Virus record (IMG/VR): IMGVR_UViG_3300035181_002213
Coordinates: 1 to 29,109 of that record
Length of the DNA stretch: 29,109 nt
Source: a virus
Direction: 5' to 3' (one strand)
In this document: positions 14,920 to 21,777 of the stretch, one piece after another
Layout of the letters: every line of letters begins with the position of its first letter
How positions within the stretch are numbered: position 1 is the first letter of the stretch
Position numbers and translations under genes: made by a program
Notes under the pieces: model-generated
What the model saw: the letters and a program-made list of their open reading frames with translations, nothing else
Database searches by the model: none
What the model was told of the DNA's origin: nothing

Positions 14920-16074
14920 ATGTCAACGATGACAGAAGCAAAACGCAATGCAATAAGTTCATTTAGCTATTCTCGGATTACCACCTTCTTCGCTTGTGCA
15001 AGACATTTCGCCATAGCCTACATCCACAAAATTCCGATGGGCAAAACCAAAGCCATGGAAATGGGCACACAATTACACGAATTTTACGACAAGCTCAACA
15101 AGATAGACATAGCAAACGATGGGACAGCAGTAGCTCTTTCTCAACATCCAGAAGGCAAAGCAATCGTCACGGCTTTTAAGAAGCAATACCCTGCAGAGTA
15201 TATGAAGTTTCATAATGTTTGGCGTCCCTACCGTAGAGCGTTGCCGAGAGGACCCTTAGAATATTCAGAGCATCAAGATAGGATGTTAATAGATATACCA
15301 AATTCTCCTGTGTCTAATACAACGTTAATGGGTATTATGGATTACACTAATCTCAACGCACGAGGAAAAGCTATCATTGTAGATTTCAAGAGTGGTTCAA
15401 GTCAAGACAGTCCGAGTTATCGAGATCAAGCTGCGCTTTATGCTCTCATCACGCTGTATGTTTACCCACAAGTGCAAGAAGTGAAGACCGTTATTTTTGA
15501 CATATCCTCCACTCAACGAGGAGCTTTAGACACTGGTACGTTTTACTTTCTTCGGGAGCGGGATTATGAACCTCTGCGGCTTGCCACACAGAAAATGATA
15601 GGAACGATAGTTGAAGCGGTAGTCAACGACAAGTTTCCCGCCACCCCGTGCAATAAATGCAGCTATTGTCCAGATACTACTTGCAAGTTCAATAAGAACT
15701 GGAAGATAAAGGGGCAGCCTTTAGCAGAAGTATCAGCACTCCCCCCGCAGGAAGAAAACTCTAATAGTCCTACAGTGGAAACGAAACAGGAATCTTCTCT
15801 GTTCATGCCTTCAAAAAACGCTATTATAGGTGGCGGAGAACCAGAACCGGAATCAGTCTCTATGTCTTCTGTGTTTGGCTCATTTGAGTTAGGAGAGAAG
15901 GAAAAAGCAGCCCTAATCGCCATACGAGAACATCTTGCTAGTATGCCAAGTAAATTGGAGAAAAAGGAAAATGCCGAATCCGAGTCCAGTAAAGACACAC
16001 AAACCCAAAGCAAAGCAACTATCAAAACAATCAAAATTCCAATCGCCAAAACTGAAGGTAGAAGTAAAAAATGA
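14920..16074 (+). CDS. Cas4/RecB-like PD-(D/E)XK nuclease with Fe-S cluster
   Basis: The 384-residue product has the RecB/Cas4 nuclease core: SFSYSRITTFFACARHF with C26, GTQLHEF with H53, MGIMDYTN with D141, VDFKSG with D155 and K157, and YRDQAALYAL with Q170 and Y174. Cysteines C244, C247, C250 and C255 with C26 can form the 4Fe-4S cluster of AddB/Cas4-type enzymes. Such proteins degrade or resect DNA ends. ATG 14920 follows AAAGAGGA. The last 100 residues are polar low-complexity and the final 104 bases overlap the polymerase C-half in another frame. No cas1, cas2 or CRISPR array is near, so a phage recombination role is more likely. Confidence 0.85.
   Translation: MSTMTEAKRNAISSFSYSRITTFFACARHFAIAYIHKIPMGKTKAMEMGTQLHEFYDKLNKIDIANDGTAVALSQHPEGKAIVTAFKKQYPAEYMKFHNVWRPYRRALPRGPLEYSEHQDRMLIDIPNSPVSNTTLMGIMDYTNLNARGKAIIVDFKSGSSQDSPSYRDQAALYALITLYVYPQVQEVKTVIFDISSTQRGALDTGTFYFLRERDYEPLRLATQKMIGTIVEAVVNDKFPATPCNKCSYCPDTTCKFNKNWKIKGQPLAEVSALPPQEENSNSPTVETKQESSLFMPSKNAIIGGGEPEPESVSMSSVFGSFELGEKEKAALIAIREHLASMPSKLEKKENAESESSKDTQTQSKATIKTIKIPIAKTEGRSKK
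15816..15830 (+). promoter_or_regulatory. AAAACGCTATTATAGG element inside the nuclease gene
   Basis: AAACGCTATTATA then GGTGGCGGAG, about 140 bases before the polymerase C-half. It matches the recurring element except at the T-rich start. It could be an internal promoter for the C-half, but it lies in coding sequence and may be chance. Confidence 0.25.
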
Positions 16075-17395
16075 TGACTGTGTATTGACTAGGGAACAGG
16101 CATTTACTCTTCTGCTGCCTGTCGAGTCCGCGCAGTGTGCTTTTTTTCTTAATAGATACAGAACTGACAAGGCATTTGCGGAAAAATGGAACGCTAAAAT
16201 AGATGAGTACCGAAAAGATCCATTTGTGCTTGTAAGTGCTGACGCCTCTCAGGCGGAGGTACGTATTGCTTCGTCACTGTCCAATGAACGACATCTCATA
16301 GACAATCTGTATCGCAAACAGCTTGAGGCAGATTTACAGGGTCTGGATACTGACAAAGTGCCAGAGCTGGATTTACACATCAGAACAGCTGCCGCTATCG
16401 CTGGCATTCCATTTGACCAAGTTACCAAAGACCAAAGACGAGGCGCTAAACGTATTACTTTTGGAACGATGTACGGCGCTACTGAATTTCGTATTGCCGT
16501 AGAATCAAATATTTCAGTTGGCGAAGCCAAAAAGCTTCTCGACAAATTTTGGGCTGCTTATCCTGATTTGTGGAAATGGACAATAAAACTTGTAGCAGAA
16601 GGAGTAACTTATGGCTATGTAGAAACGCCAAATGGCCGTCGTAAAGCTTGTCCTACATTAAAAGGTAAAAAAGAATTTCTTGCGTGTTTTATTCATGGTA
16701 AAAGTCCTTGGCTGGCACTTAAAAATCAGTATAGCTACGGTGTTATAAAGCAGGTTATGCGAGAGATACGACAGATACGCAATTTTCCTGTACAGTCATT
16801 CACTTCTGATTATATTACAAATGGCGCGTATCTATTGACTGAAGAATGTAAGAAGCGTGGTATAGAAATGGTGTTTCATACTATCGTACATGATGCCCTT
16901 GTTGCGTCGGTACGATATTCGAGGCTCAAAGAATATCTAGTACTTATGAAGCGCATTATGGAGAAAGATGTAGTAGAACAGATGGGTATTATCTGTCCAA
17001 TGAAAATGGATCAGGAAGTGGGGTTTGGGTATCACTCCTTAATGAAGGTAAAATACCTACTTGACAACGAAGATTGGAATACACTACCGGCAAGAATGGT
17101 AGACCATGCGCGCAAAGTAAAAGCGGCAACGATTATCGGCCAGGTGGGCGAGAATTCGTTGTTCCTTTTCAAACCAGAGAACCAAAAACCGTATCTCCTT
17201 ACCTCGAAAGAAGTCAAGGAAACTGGAATCAGCAACGATTCTTTTCGTCAAATGTTTATTTCATACAGAAAACGATGGAACTTGTCACCAGAAGCATTAC
17301 AGGCTGCGTATGAGGAATTAATGCCGCTTGTCGAGACGGTGTATGAACGTCCCGATTTTGCGGAAGCTGTGAAAATGGGAGACGACCACAAATGA
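15971..17395 (+). CDS. polA: Family A DNA polymerase, C-terminal half: motifs A, B and C (split gene)
   Basis: The 474-residue product begins where the N-half (1418-3004) ends. It holds motif A LVSADASQAEVRI (D91, R98), motif B RRGAKRITFGTMYG (R156, K160, Y168, G169), NFPVQSF and TSDYI, and motif C TIVHDALVAS (H307, D308). The residue after D308 is Ala, where most family A enzymes have Glu (HDE). ATG 15971 follows GGAGAAAAAGG and overlaps the nuclease by 104 bases; that overlap gives a strongly basic N-terminal tail (about 8-33, rich in K). About 110 residues after the normal end of the palm are an extension I cannot place. It must assemble with the N-half to have exonuclease and thumb. Confidence 0.9.
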   Translation: MPNPSPVKTHKPKAKQLSKQSKFQSPKLKVEVKNDDCVLTREQAFTLLLPVESAQCAFFLNRYRTDKAFAEKWNAKIDEYRKDPFVLVSADASQAEVRIASSLSNERHLIDNLYRKQLEADLQGLDTDKVPELDLHIRTAAAIAGIPFDQVTKDQRRGAKRITFGTMYGATEFRIAVESNISVGEAKKLLDKFWAAYPDLWKWTIKLVAEGVTYGYVETPNGRRKACPTLKGKKEFLACFIHGKSPWLALKNQYSYGVIKQVMREIRQIRNFPVQSFTSDYITNGAYLLTEECKKRGIEMVFHTIVHDALVASVRYSRLKEYLVLMKRIMEKDVVEQMGIICPMKMDQEVGFGYHSLMKVKYLLDNEDWNTLPARMVDHARKVKAATIIGQVGENSLFLFKPENQKPYLLTSKEVKETGISNDSFRQMFISYRKRWNLSPEALQAAYEELMPLVETVYERPDFAEAVKMGDDHK

Positions 17396-17835
17396 CAGAC
17401 GACACTTTTGTCTTACTAGCACAGGATTTTTTTACTAACAGTCCGCACGCCCCAAAGTTCAAACCGCAGAATCCTGATGAACTTGCGTTACTAGAATTTC
17501 ATACTGAAGAGATGACAAGCTCTGGTATTGTACTTTTGCCAGTGACAACGTTAAAGCCTGGACAGATGAACATCTTACCAAAATGGAAAGTCGTCGCTGT
17601 AGGTGATAATGTTGAAAAAGAGACTGGGGTTAAAGCGGGAGACTTAATACTGATTTCTAGATACGCTGGAAGAATTGCTGTGCTTGACCGCGCTGATTTT
17701 CGCATTATTAACTATCGAGAAATACTAGGCAAAGTTACAATGGAGCCGATGAAAGATTTTCGTGGGTTAATTGAACGTTTAACCCGTGAAGCAGAAGAGA
17801 AACGCAGGCAAAGAACGGAGGCAATAAATGCTTAA
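17392..17835 (+). CDS. GroES-like co-chaperonin (copy A)
   Basis: The 147-residue product has the GroES beta-barrel pattern: a mobile-loop-like EEMTSSGIVLLP (about 39-50), PKWKVVAVGD (63-72), VKAGDLILISRYAG (80-93) and a final strand FRIINYREILGKV. GroES proteins cap GroEL and help fold client proteins; phage versions such as T4 gp31 and RB49 CocO replace host GroES for capsid folding. It is longer than usual (about 97), with a 30-residue N-terminal addition and a helical basic C-terminus (about 120-147). It overlaps the polymerase C-half by 4 bases and dUTPase by 8, so it is co-translated. No GroEL is in the window. Confidence 0.7.
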   Translation: MTDDTFVLLAQDFFTNSPHAPKFKPQNPDELALLEFHTEEMTSSGIVLLPVTTLKPGQMNILPKWKVVAVGDNVEKETGVKAGDLILISRYAGRIAVLDRADFRIINYREILGKVTMEPMKDFRGLIERLTREAEEKRRQRTEAINA

Positions 17836-18487
17836 GAAAACTAGCAAGTTACTAGAGAGATTGAGAAACCACCTAAATTTAGTGCCGCGAAACCATGACC
17901 TTGAATATGAAGTCAAAAGATCCATCGGAGTTTTTGCCAACCTAGATATCAGAGTCTTTGTTGCCCCTGCATTATGGCCAAAGTTTCCAGACGAATATTG
18001 GTCTGATTCTTCGCGTGATGCTTTGAATGCAGGCTATGACCTTCGTGCTTGCGCCATTAAAAAAGGGGCCATTAAAAACAGCGTCGATTTTGAACCCCCC
18101 GTGACTAAAGACGGAAGAGATGGCTGGCTTCTGCTACCGTATCAGATGTATTCCGTCAATACTGGTGTAGTGTTTGAAATTCCTGAAGGCTTTTATGGTG
18201 CCGTGTCCTTGCGGTCTAGTTTTTTTCAAAGCGGTATTGCTATGCCGTCCGAAGGCAAGATAGACGCGAGCTATCGAGGTCGTATTTGGGTTACTATCAG
18301 ATATATGCCTGACACGTTAGCAAGTGCAGACGCTAGTAACAGCTTTTTCTTAGAGCGCTACGACCGCTTCGCTCAACTCATTGTTCAACCATACCTTAAG
18401 CAGCATATTGTATGCGTGACTAGTCAAGACGACTTGACTGTAACTAATCGCGGCGATGGCGGTTTTGGAAGCACTGGGAGACAATAG
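17828..18487 (+). CDS. dut: dUTPase (trimeric type)
   Basis: The 219-residue product hydrolyses dUTP to dUMP and pyrophosphate, keeping uracil out of DNA. All five motifs are present: AGYDLRA (68-74), SLRSS (127-131), GKIDASYRGRIWV (143-155, Y149), RFAQLIVQP (180-188), and RGDGGFGSTG (208-217). Motif 2 has SLRSS rather than the common GRSS. The protein is longer than the usual 140-150 residues because of a 40-residue N-terminal basic extension and inserts near 55-65, 78-100 and 160-175. ATG 17828 follows GGAGG and overlaps the GroES-like gene. Confidence 0.93.
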   Translation: MLKKTSKLLERLRNHLNLVPRNHDLEYEVKRSIGVFANLDIRVFVAPALWPKFPDEYWSDSSRDALNAGYDLRACAIKKGAIKNSVDFEPPVTKDGRDGWLLLPYQMYSVNTGVVFEIPEGFYGAVSLRSSFFQSGIAMPSEGKIDASYRGRIWVTIRYMPDTLASADASNSFFLERYDRFAQLIVQPYLKQHIVCVTSQDDLTVTNRGDGGFGSTGRQ

Positions 18488-18489
18488 AA

Positions 18490-18744
18490 ATGCCAGAAAC
18501 AATTAAAAAACAGAGTTGGAAAACTTTGCCAGCAGAGGCGCTGAAAAATGCGGAAGCTTTTTGTGAAGCAATGAACAAACCTTGGCGGGGTTGGCAAGGC
18601 AAATGGCAAGTACATTCTGAATTCGTAGCTAAATGGCCCTATCACGGCGAGGGCGTCGCTCCAAATACGTTTATAGTGATACGACTACCAGACGGCAAGA
18701 ACGGGGCAACTACGCCAACATTTCAATTGGAGACTTTGAAGTGA
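18490..18744 (+). CDS. Hypothetical small protein
   Basis: The 84-residue product lies just after dUTPase (ATG 18490 after TGGGAGAC) and overlaps the next gene at ATGA-type junction GTGA. It is Trp-rich (WKTL, WRGWQGKWQVHSEFVAKWPY) with a short beta-like end. No family or motif was recognised. The tight operon placement supports a real gene. Confidence 0.62.
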   Translation: MPETIKKQSWKTLPAEALKNAEAFCEAMNKPWRGWQGKWQVHSEFVAKWPYHGEGVAPNTFIVIRLPDGKNGATTPTFQLETLK

Positions 18745-19121
18745 GAGTTATTATCGCCGGTTCGAGAGACATTACCGACTATGACCTCGTGAAGAAGGCT
18801 TACTTCGATTCGGGATTCATTGCTACTGAAATAGTGAGTGGTGGAGCAAGGGGTGTAGATATGTTGGGAGAACGGCTTGCCAAAGAATTAGGAATTCCTT
18901 GCAAACGCTTTCCCGCAGACTGGAATAAATACGGAAAATCGGCAGGATACAAACGAAACACAGAAATGGTGAAATATGGCGAAGCCCTGTTAGCGATAAC
19001 AAACGGCTCCAAGGGCACGCAACACATGATTGAGTTGTCACGTAAAAAGCTTCTTCCAACCTATGTTGTTATAACCGTCAGTAATAAAAATAAACTCGAA
19101 TGGAGAAAAGCAAAATGCTAG
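18741..19121 (+). CDS. YspA/DUF2493-type SLOG-family protein
   Basis: The 126-residue product starts at GTG 18741, which overlaps the previous stop (GTGA) and follows TTGGAGAC. It fits the YspA/cpYpsA-related SLOG family: VRVIIAGSRD, EIVSGGARGVDMLGERLAKE, RFPADWNKYGKSAGYKRNTEM and GSKGTQHMIELSRK. SLOG folds bind nucleotides or nucleotide-like ligands; the exact substrate of YspA-type proteins is not settled. It lies beside dUTPase, so a nucleotide link is reasonable. SLOG proteins also appear in conflict systems, but no effector partner is next to it. Confidence 0.85.
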   Translation: MRVIIAGSRDITDYDLVKKAYFDSGFIATEIVSGGARGVDMLGERLAKELGIPCKRFPADWNKYGKSAGYKRNTEMVKYGEALLAITNGSKGTQHMIELSRKKLLPTYVVITVSNKNKLEWRKAKC

Positions 19122-19702
19122 GCTTAAGTATGGAAACTCCAGTTTCACCTAGCGCCCCCCAGGCGCAGTGGACAAACACTTATCGCGCCGTCATCACACA
19201 GATGCTAAGCAAAGCCGATGAAATAGGCGATATGTTGTACAGCGCAACAAATCAGACAATGCCAAATATTATACAGGAGTTGCATAATCTGGTTCAATAT
19301 GGTAGACACTTTTCTTTTTATGCCTCGGTTAAATATGCGGCTATGCGAGGCGATGAAAGTTTGATAGAGACAGTGTTTCGTCATCCTCTTCTCAAGGTGG
19401 TATATATGTATCTTGCTACCGTAGACAGTGGTGATAGAATTTATCTTGATTGGACAATTGAGGCTATTGAACAGAAACCCAAATTTTTCAGCAGAAAGAG
19501 AACAGTGATATATCGAGTTAACTATAAACTTACGCACAGCAATCCTTATGACGGCTTTACGTCAGCCGTGTCAACGTCTGAACGTGGAGATATGATACCA
19601 GTACCAGCCTCTGTCACCGAAACAAAGCCAAAAAAAGCGCGCAAGAAGTTAAGCATCAAACAGGAATCAGCAGAAGAAATTCCTGACCTGGAGCAAAAAT
19701 GA
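19115..19702 (+). CDS. Hypothetical protein
   Basis: The 195-residue product starts at ATG 19115 after GGAGA; an earlier ATG at 19100 lacks a site. The first 100 residues are helical with some aromatic content (YRAVITQMLSKADEIGDMLY, then HNLVQYGRHFSFYASVKYAA); a beta-like region follows and the end is basic then acidic (KPKKARKKLSIK, ESAEEIPDLEQ). It overlaps its neighbours at both ends. No family recognised. Place in the dUTPase to helicase operon suggests a replication-linked role. Confidence 0.65.
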   Translation: MLGLSMETPVSPSAPQAQWTNTYRAVITQMLSKADEIGDMLYSATNQTMPNIIQELHNLVQYGRHFSFYASVKYAAMRGDESLIETVFRHPLLKVVYMYLATVDSGDRIYLDWTIEAIEQKPKFFSRKRTVIYRVNYKLTHSNPYDGFTSAVSTSERGDMIPVPASVTETKPKKARKKLSIKQESAEEIPDLEQK

Positions 19703-20274
19703 CCGTGCAAATAACTAGGCGGGAAGCAGAAGATATCATTCGTACTATTTGCGTCAAGATAGTAAAAACAGAAGGAGTAGGCACAGAGCACGCATTTATA
19801 GGTGTTCCAAAAGGTTGTATTTTATACGTCAAGCAGCTTTCTAACTATGTTGGTCTCGAAAAGACCGAGTGGGAACTACGACTCAGTCCTACAATCAATC
19901 CTAGCTCTGGCTGGGATGACGCCGAATTGATAGGCTCAGGACCGAACTTGCCAAAACTGTTATCGACACTCTTGCCAAAACACGAAACGCAAAAGAGCAC
20001 AAAAGAAGTCAGCGTCGAGGCAGAAGACGGTTCTTCCGTTGTTATTTCTATGTACCAACTAGCAAAGCTTTACTCGGCTATAGAAGCAGGACAACCTCCC
20101 AAAAAGCTTAGAGTGAAACATATTCCCGTAGGAACTACTCACGCTTTAGTAAAAAACGCTATTATTACCTTGGGAACGAATGGACTGGAATTGCGTATAC
20201 CTATTGATCGAGAAAATTATTCAGTGGTGCTGATAGAAGAATTGCTCAACTTAGGACAGGAGATGATGCCTTGA
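19699..20274 (+). CDS. Hypothetical protein
   Basis: The 191-residue product starts at ATG 19699, overlapping the preceding stop (ATGA). It has a beta-rich N-terminal half (HAFIGVPKGCILYVKQL, TEWELRLSPTI) and a second half that repeats a similar outline (KKLRVKHIPVGTTHALVKNA, then GLELRIPIDRENYSVVLIEELL). It may be two related domains, but identity is low. It overlaps the helicase start. Nothing in it names a function. Confidence 0.65.
   Translation: MTVQITRREAEDIIRTICVKIVKTEGVGTEHAFIGVPKGCILYVKQLSNYVGLEKTEWELRLSPTINPSSGWDDAELIGSGPNLPKLLSTLLPKHETQKSTKEVSVEAEDGSSVVISMYQLAKLYSAIEAGQPPKKLRVKHIPVGTTHALVKNAIITLGTNGLELRIPIDRENYSVVLIEELLNLGQEMMP
20151..20169 (+). promoter_or_regulatory. AAAAACGCTATTATTACC element upstream of helicase
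   Basis: AAAACGCTATTATT lies inside 19699-20274, about 100 bases before the helicase start. It resembles the recurring element but lies in coding sequence, so it may be chance. Confidence 0.2.
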
Positions 20275-21653
20275 ACTCTGCCTTTCGCTATGATACCTTT
20301 TTTCAGGTGAGAATACTAGCTGTCGCCATAGCACGCGAGGAAAATCTTCGCAATCTCTTAGGCATTATTCAGCCCGAATATTTTACCTCAGCCTTATTAG
20401 CTACTGCCTGGAAACTGCTAGCCAAGTATTATACAAATGAGGGGGTTAAAGTGTCCCCCGATACACTAGCAATGTTACTCAAAACATTGTTGGAAGTACG
20501 TACTAAAAAACCTTTGGGATTTACAGCGGAACAAGTCGACGAATTGAGAGAACAGCTAATCAATACAGATTTGTCAGATGCGGATATTGTAATGAAAGAG
20601 GTGCAGAACTTCTGTAAACAAGCAGCGTTTTTGTCTGTAATGTCTGCACAGGTTGACAAAGTGTTGCAGGGCGAATACGATGAATTGTATTTGAAAATGC
20701 AAGAATTGTTTTCTCAAGATTTCACTCAGGCTTATTTGGGGCTTGATTATTTCAAAGAGGTGTCAAAGAGATATTTAGATGGGCACTCTTCAGCAAGGCA
20801 GAACGTAATACCCACTGGGCTTGAACTGGATAGCCATTGGGGTGGCGGTCTCGGAGCAAAAGAACTAGGACTCGTACTAGCCCCAACTGGTCGAGGTAAA
20901 ACCGCTATGATGCTCAACATGGCGTATCATGCTCTAGCACAAGGACACCATGTCACGTACGTTTCGTGTGAATTGTCGGAAGAGGCACTTGGTAGCAGAA
21001 TGGATAAGTTACTGATGAGTATGGTAAGAAATATGGAACAGTTTTTGCCTGCTGATGTTGTTATGACAGTCAAGCAATTTGGTGCTAGCAGTAAGAGTCG
21101 ACTTATAATACGCGAATTTCCATCACGAGAGTTGACAGTTCCTAAACTTCAGTCGTATATCAAAACACTAGAAGCAACAAAGAAACACAAGACGGATATT
21201 CTTTTTGTCGACTACTTAGGTGACATGCGTCTCCCGACAGCAGAGAGAGAAGATCTGGCTTATCGACAGCTAGCTTCCGAATTAAGAGCGTTAGCTCACA
21301 AGCTCGAAATTCCAATATGGACGGCACACCAGATGAATAGAGGCTCGCACGGAAAGTCGCTGTTAGATTTGGGTGACGTATCAGATTCCTTCGCGGTGAC
21401 TTATGTTATGGACGTTGCTTTTACCATGTCCGCACATCCCATAGAGTTTGCGGCAGGTTATCAGCGTCTTACAATCGTCAAAAATCGCTTTGGCCCAACA
21501 GGAGAAACATTTCCAGTACGGTTCAATGGTCAGTCGCAGAGATTTTCAAAAGCTGATACTGTGGAGCTTAATGACGCCTTTAAGCGCAAGGCATTGGAAT
21601 TGAGCAAGACTATGCCTACTGAAGTTGGTCTAGCAGGAGGAATCCATGATTAA
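20271..21653 (+). CDS. DnaB-like replicative helicase
   Basis: The 460-residue product has an N-terminal helical domain (about 1-160) like DnaB and T4 gp41, then a RecA-type ATPase: Walker A APTGRGKT (204-211), SCELSEE with catalytic E234, Walker B DILFVDYLGDM (about 305-315), and AHQMNRG. DnaB-type hexamers unwind DNA at the fork and recruit primase. It starts at TTG 20271, overlapping the previous stop, after CAGGAG. The primase follows 124 bases downstream with a small ORF between. It ends with a basic tail after the ATPase. Confidence 0.88.
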   Translation: MNSAFRYDTFFQVRILAVAIAREENLRNLLGIIQPEYFTSALLATAWKLLAKYYTNEGVKVSPDTLAMLLKTLLEVRTKKPLGFTAEQVDELREQLINTDLSDADIVMKEVQNFCKQAAFLSVMSAQVDKVLQGEYDELYLKMQELFSQDFTQAYLGLDYFKEVSKRYLDGHSSARQNVIPTGLELDSHWGGGLGAKELGLVLAPTGRGKTAMMLNMAYHALAQGHHVTYVSCELSEEALGSRMDKLLMSMVRNMEQFLPADVVMTVKQFGASSKSRLIIREFPSRELTVPKLQSYIKTLEATKKHKTDILFVDYLGDMRLPTAEREDLAYRQLASELRALAHKLEIPIWTAHQMNRGSHGKSLLDLGDVSDSFAVTYVMDVAFTMSAHPIEFAAGYQRLTIVKNRFGPTGETFPVRFNGQSQRFSKADTVELNDAFKRKALELSKTMPTEVGLAGGIHD

Positions 21654-21777
21654 GGTTTTAGCTGTTGATGCAGAAACCCGTTCTACCATTTTAGCAAGAG
21701 ACGGCGAAGTTTGCGTAATGTGTGGAAGTTCAGATGTAGAAAACCATTTCTCTCGTCAAATATTGGAGAGTGCGTAA
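21646..21777 (+). CDS. 43-residue HNH-like zinc-knuckle protein
   Basis: A short ORF from ATG 21646 (overlapping the helicase end, after a strong GCAGGAGG site) to TAA 21777 (overlapping the primase ATG as TAATG). The protein includes ILARDGEVCVMCGSSDVENH, which resembles the start of HNH nucleases (R..gg.C..CG....HH), with C-x2-C and a later His. The rest of an HNH domain is missing, so it is either a remnant or a small metal-binding protein. The perfect coupling between helicase and primase favours a real, expressed gene. Confidence 0.65.
   Translation: MIKVLAVDAETRSTILARDGEVCVMCGSSDVENHFSRQILESA

Noticed and set aside
14920-16074. Cas4 of a phage CRISPR-Cas system
   Set aside because: No Cas1, Cas2, effector or repeat-spacer array is present; Cas4-like nucleases are common in phages by themselves.
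16040-16090. Programmed +1 frameshift fusing nuclease to polymerase C-half
   Set aside because: The A-run before the nuclease stop is suggestive, but the C-half has its own ATG with a ribosome site at 15971 and no stimulatory structure is evident.
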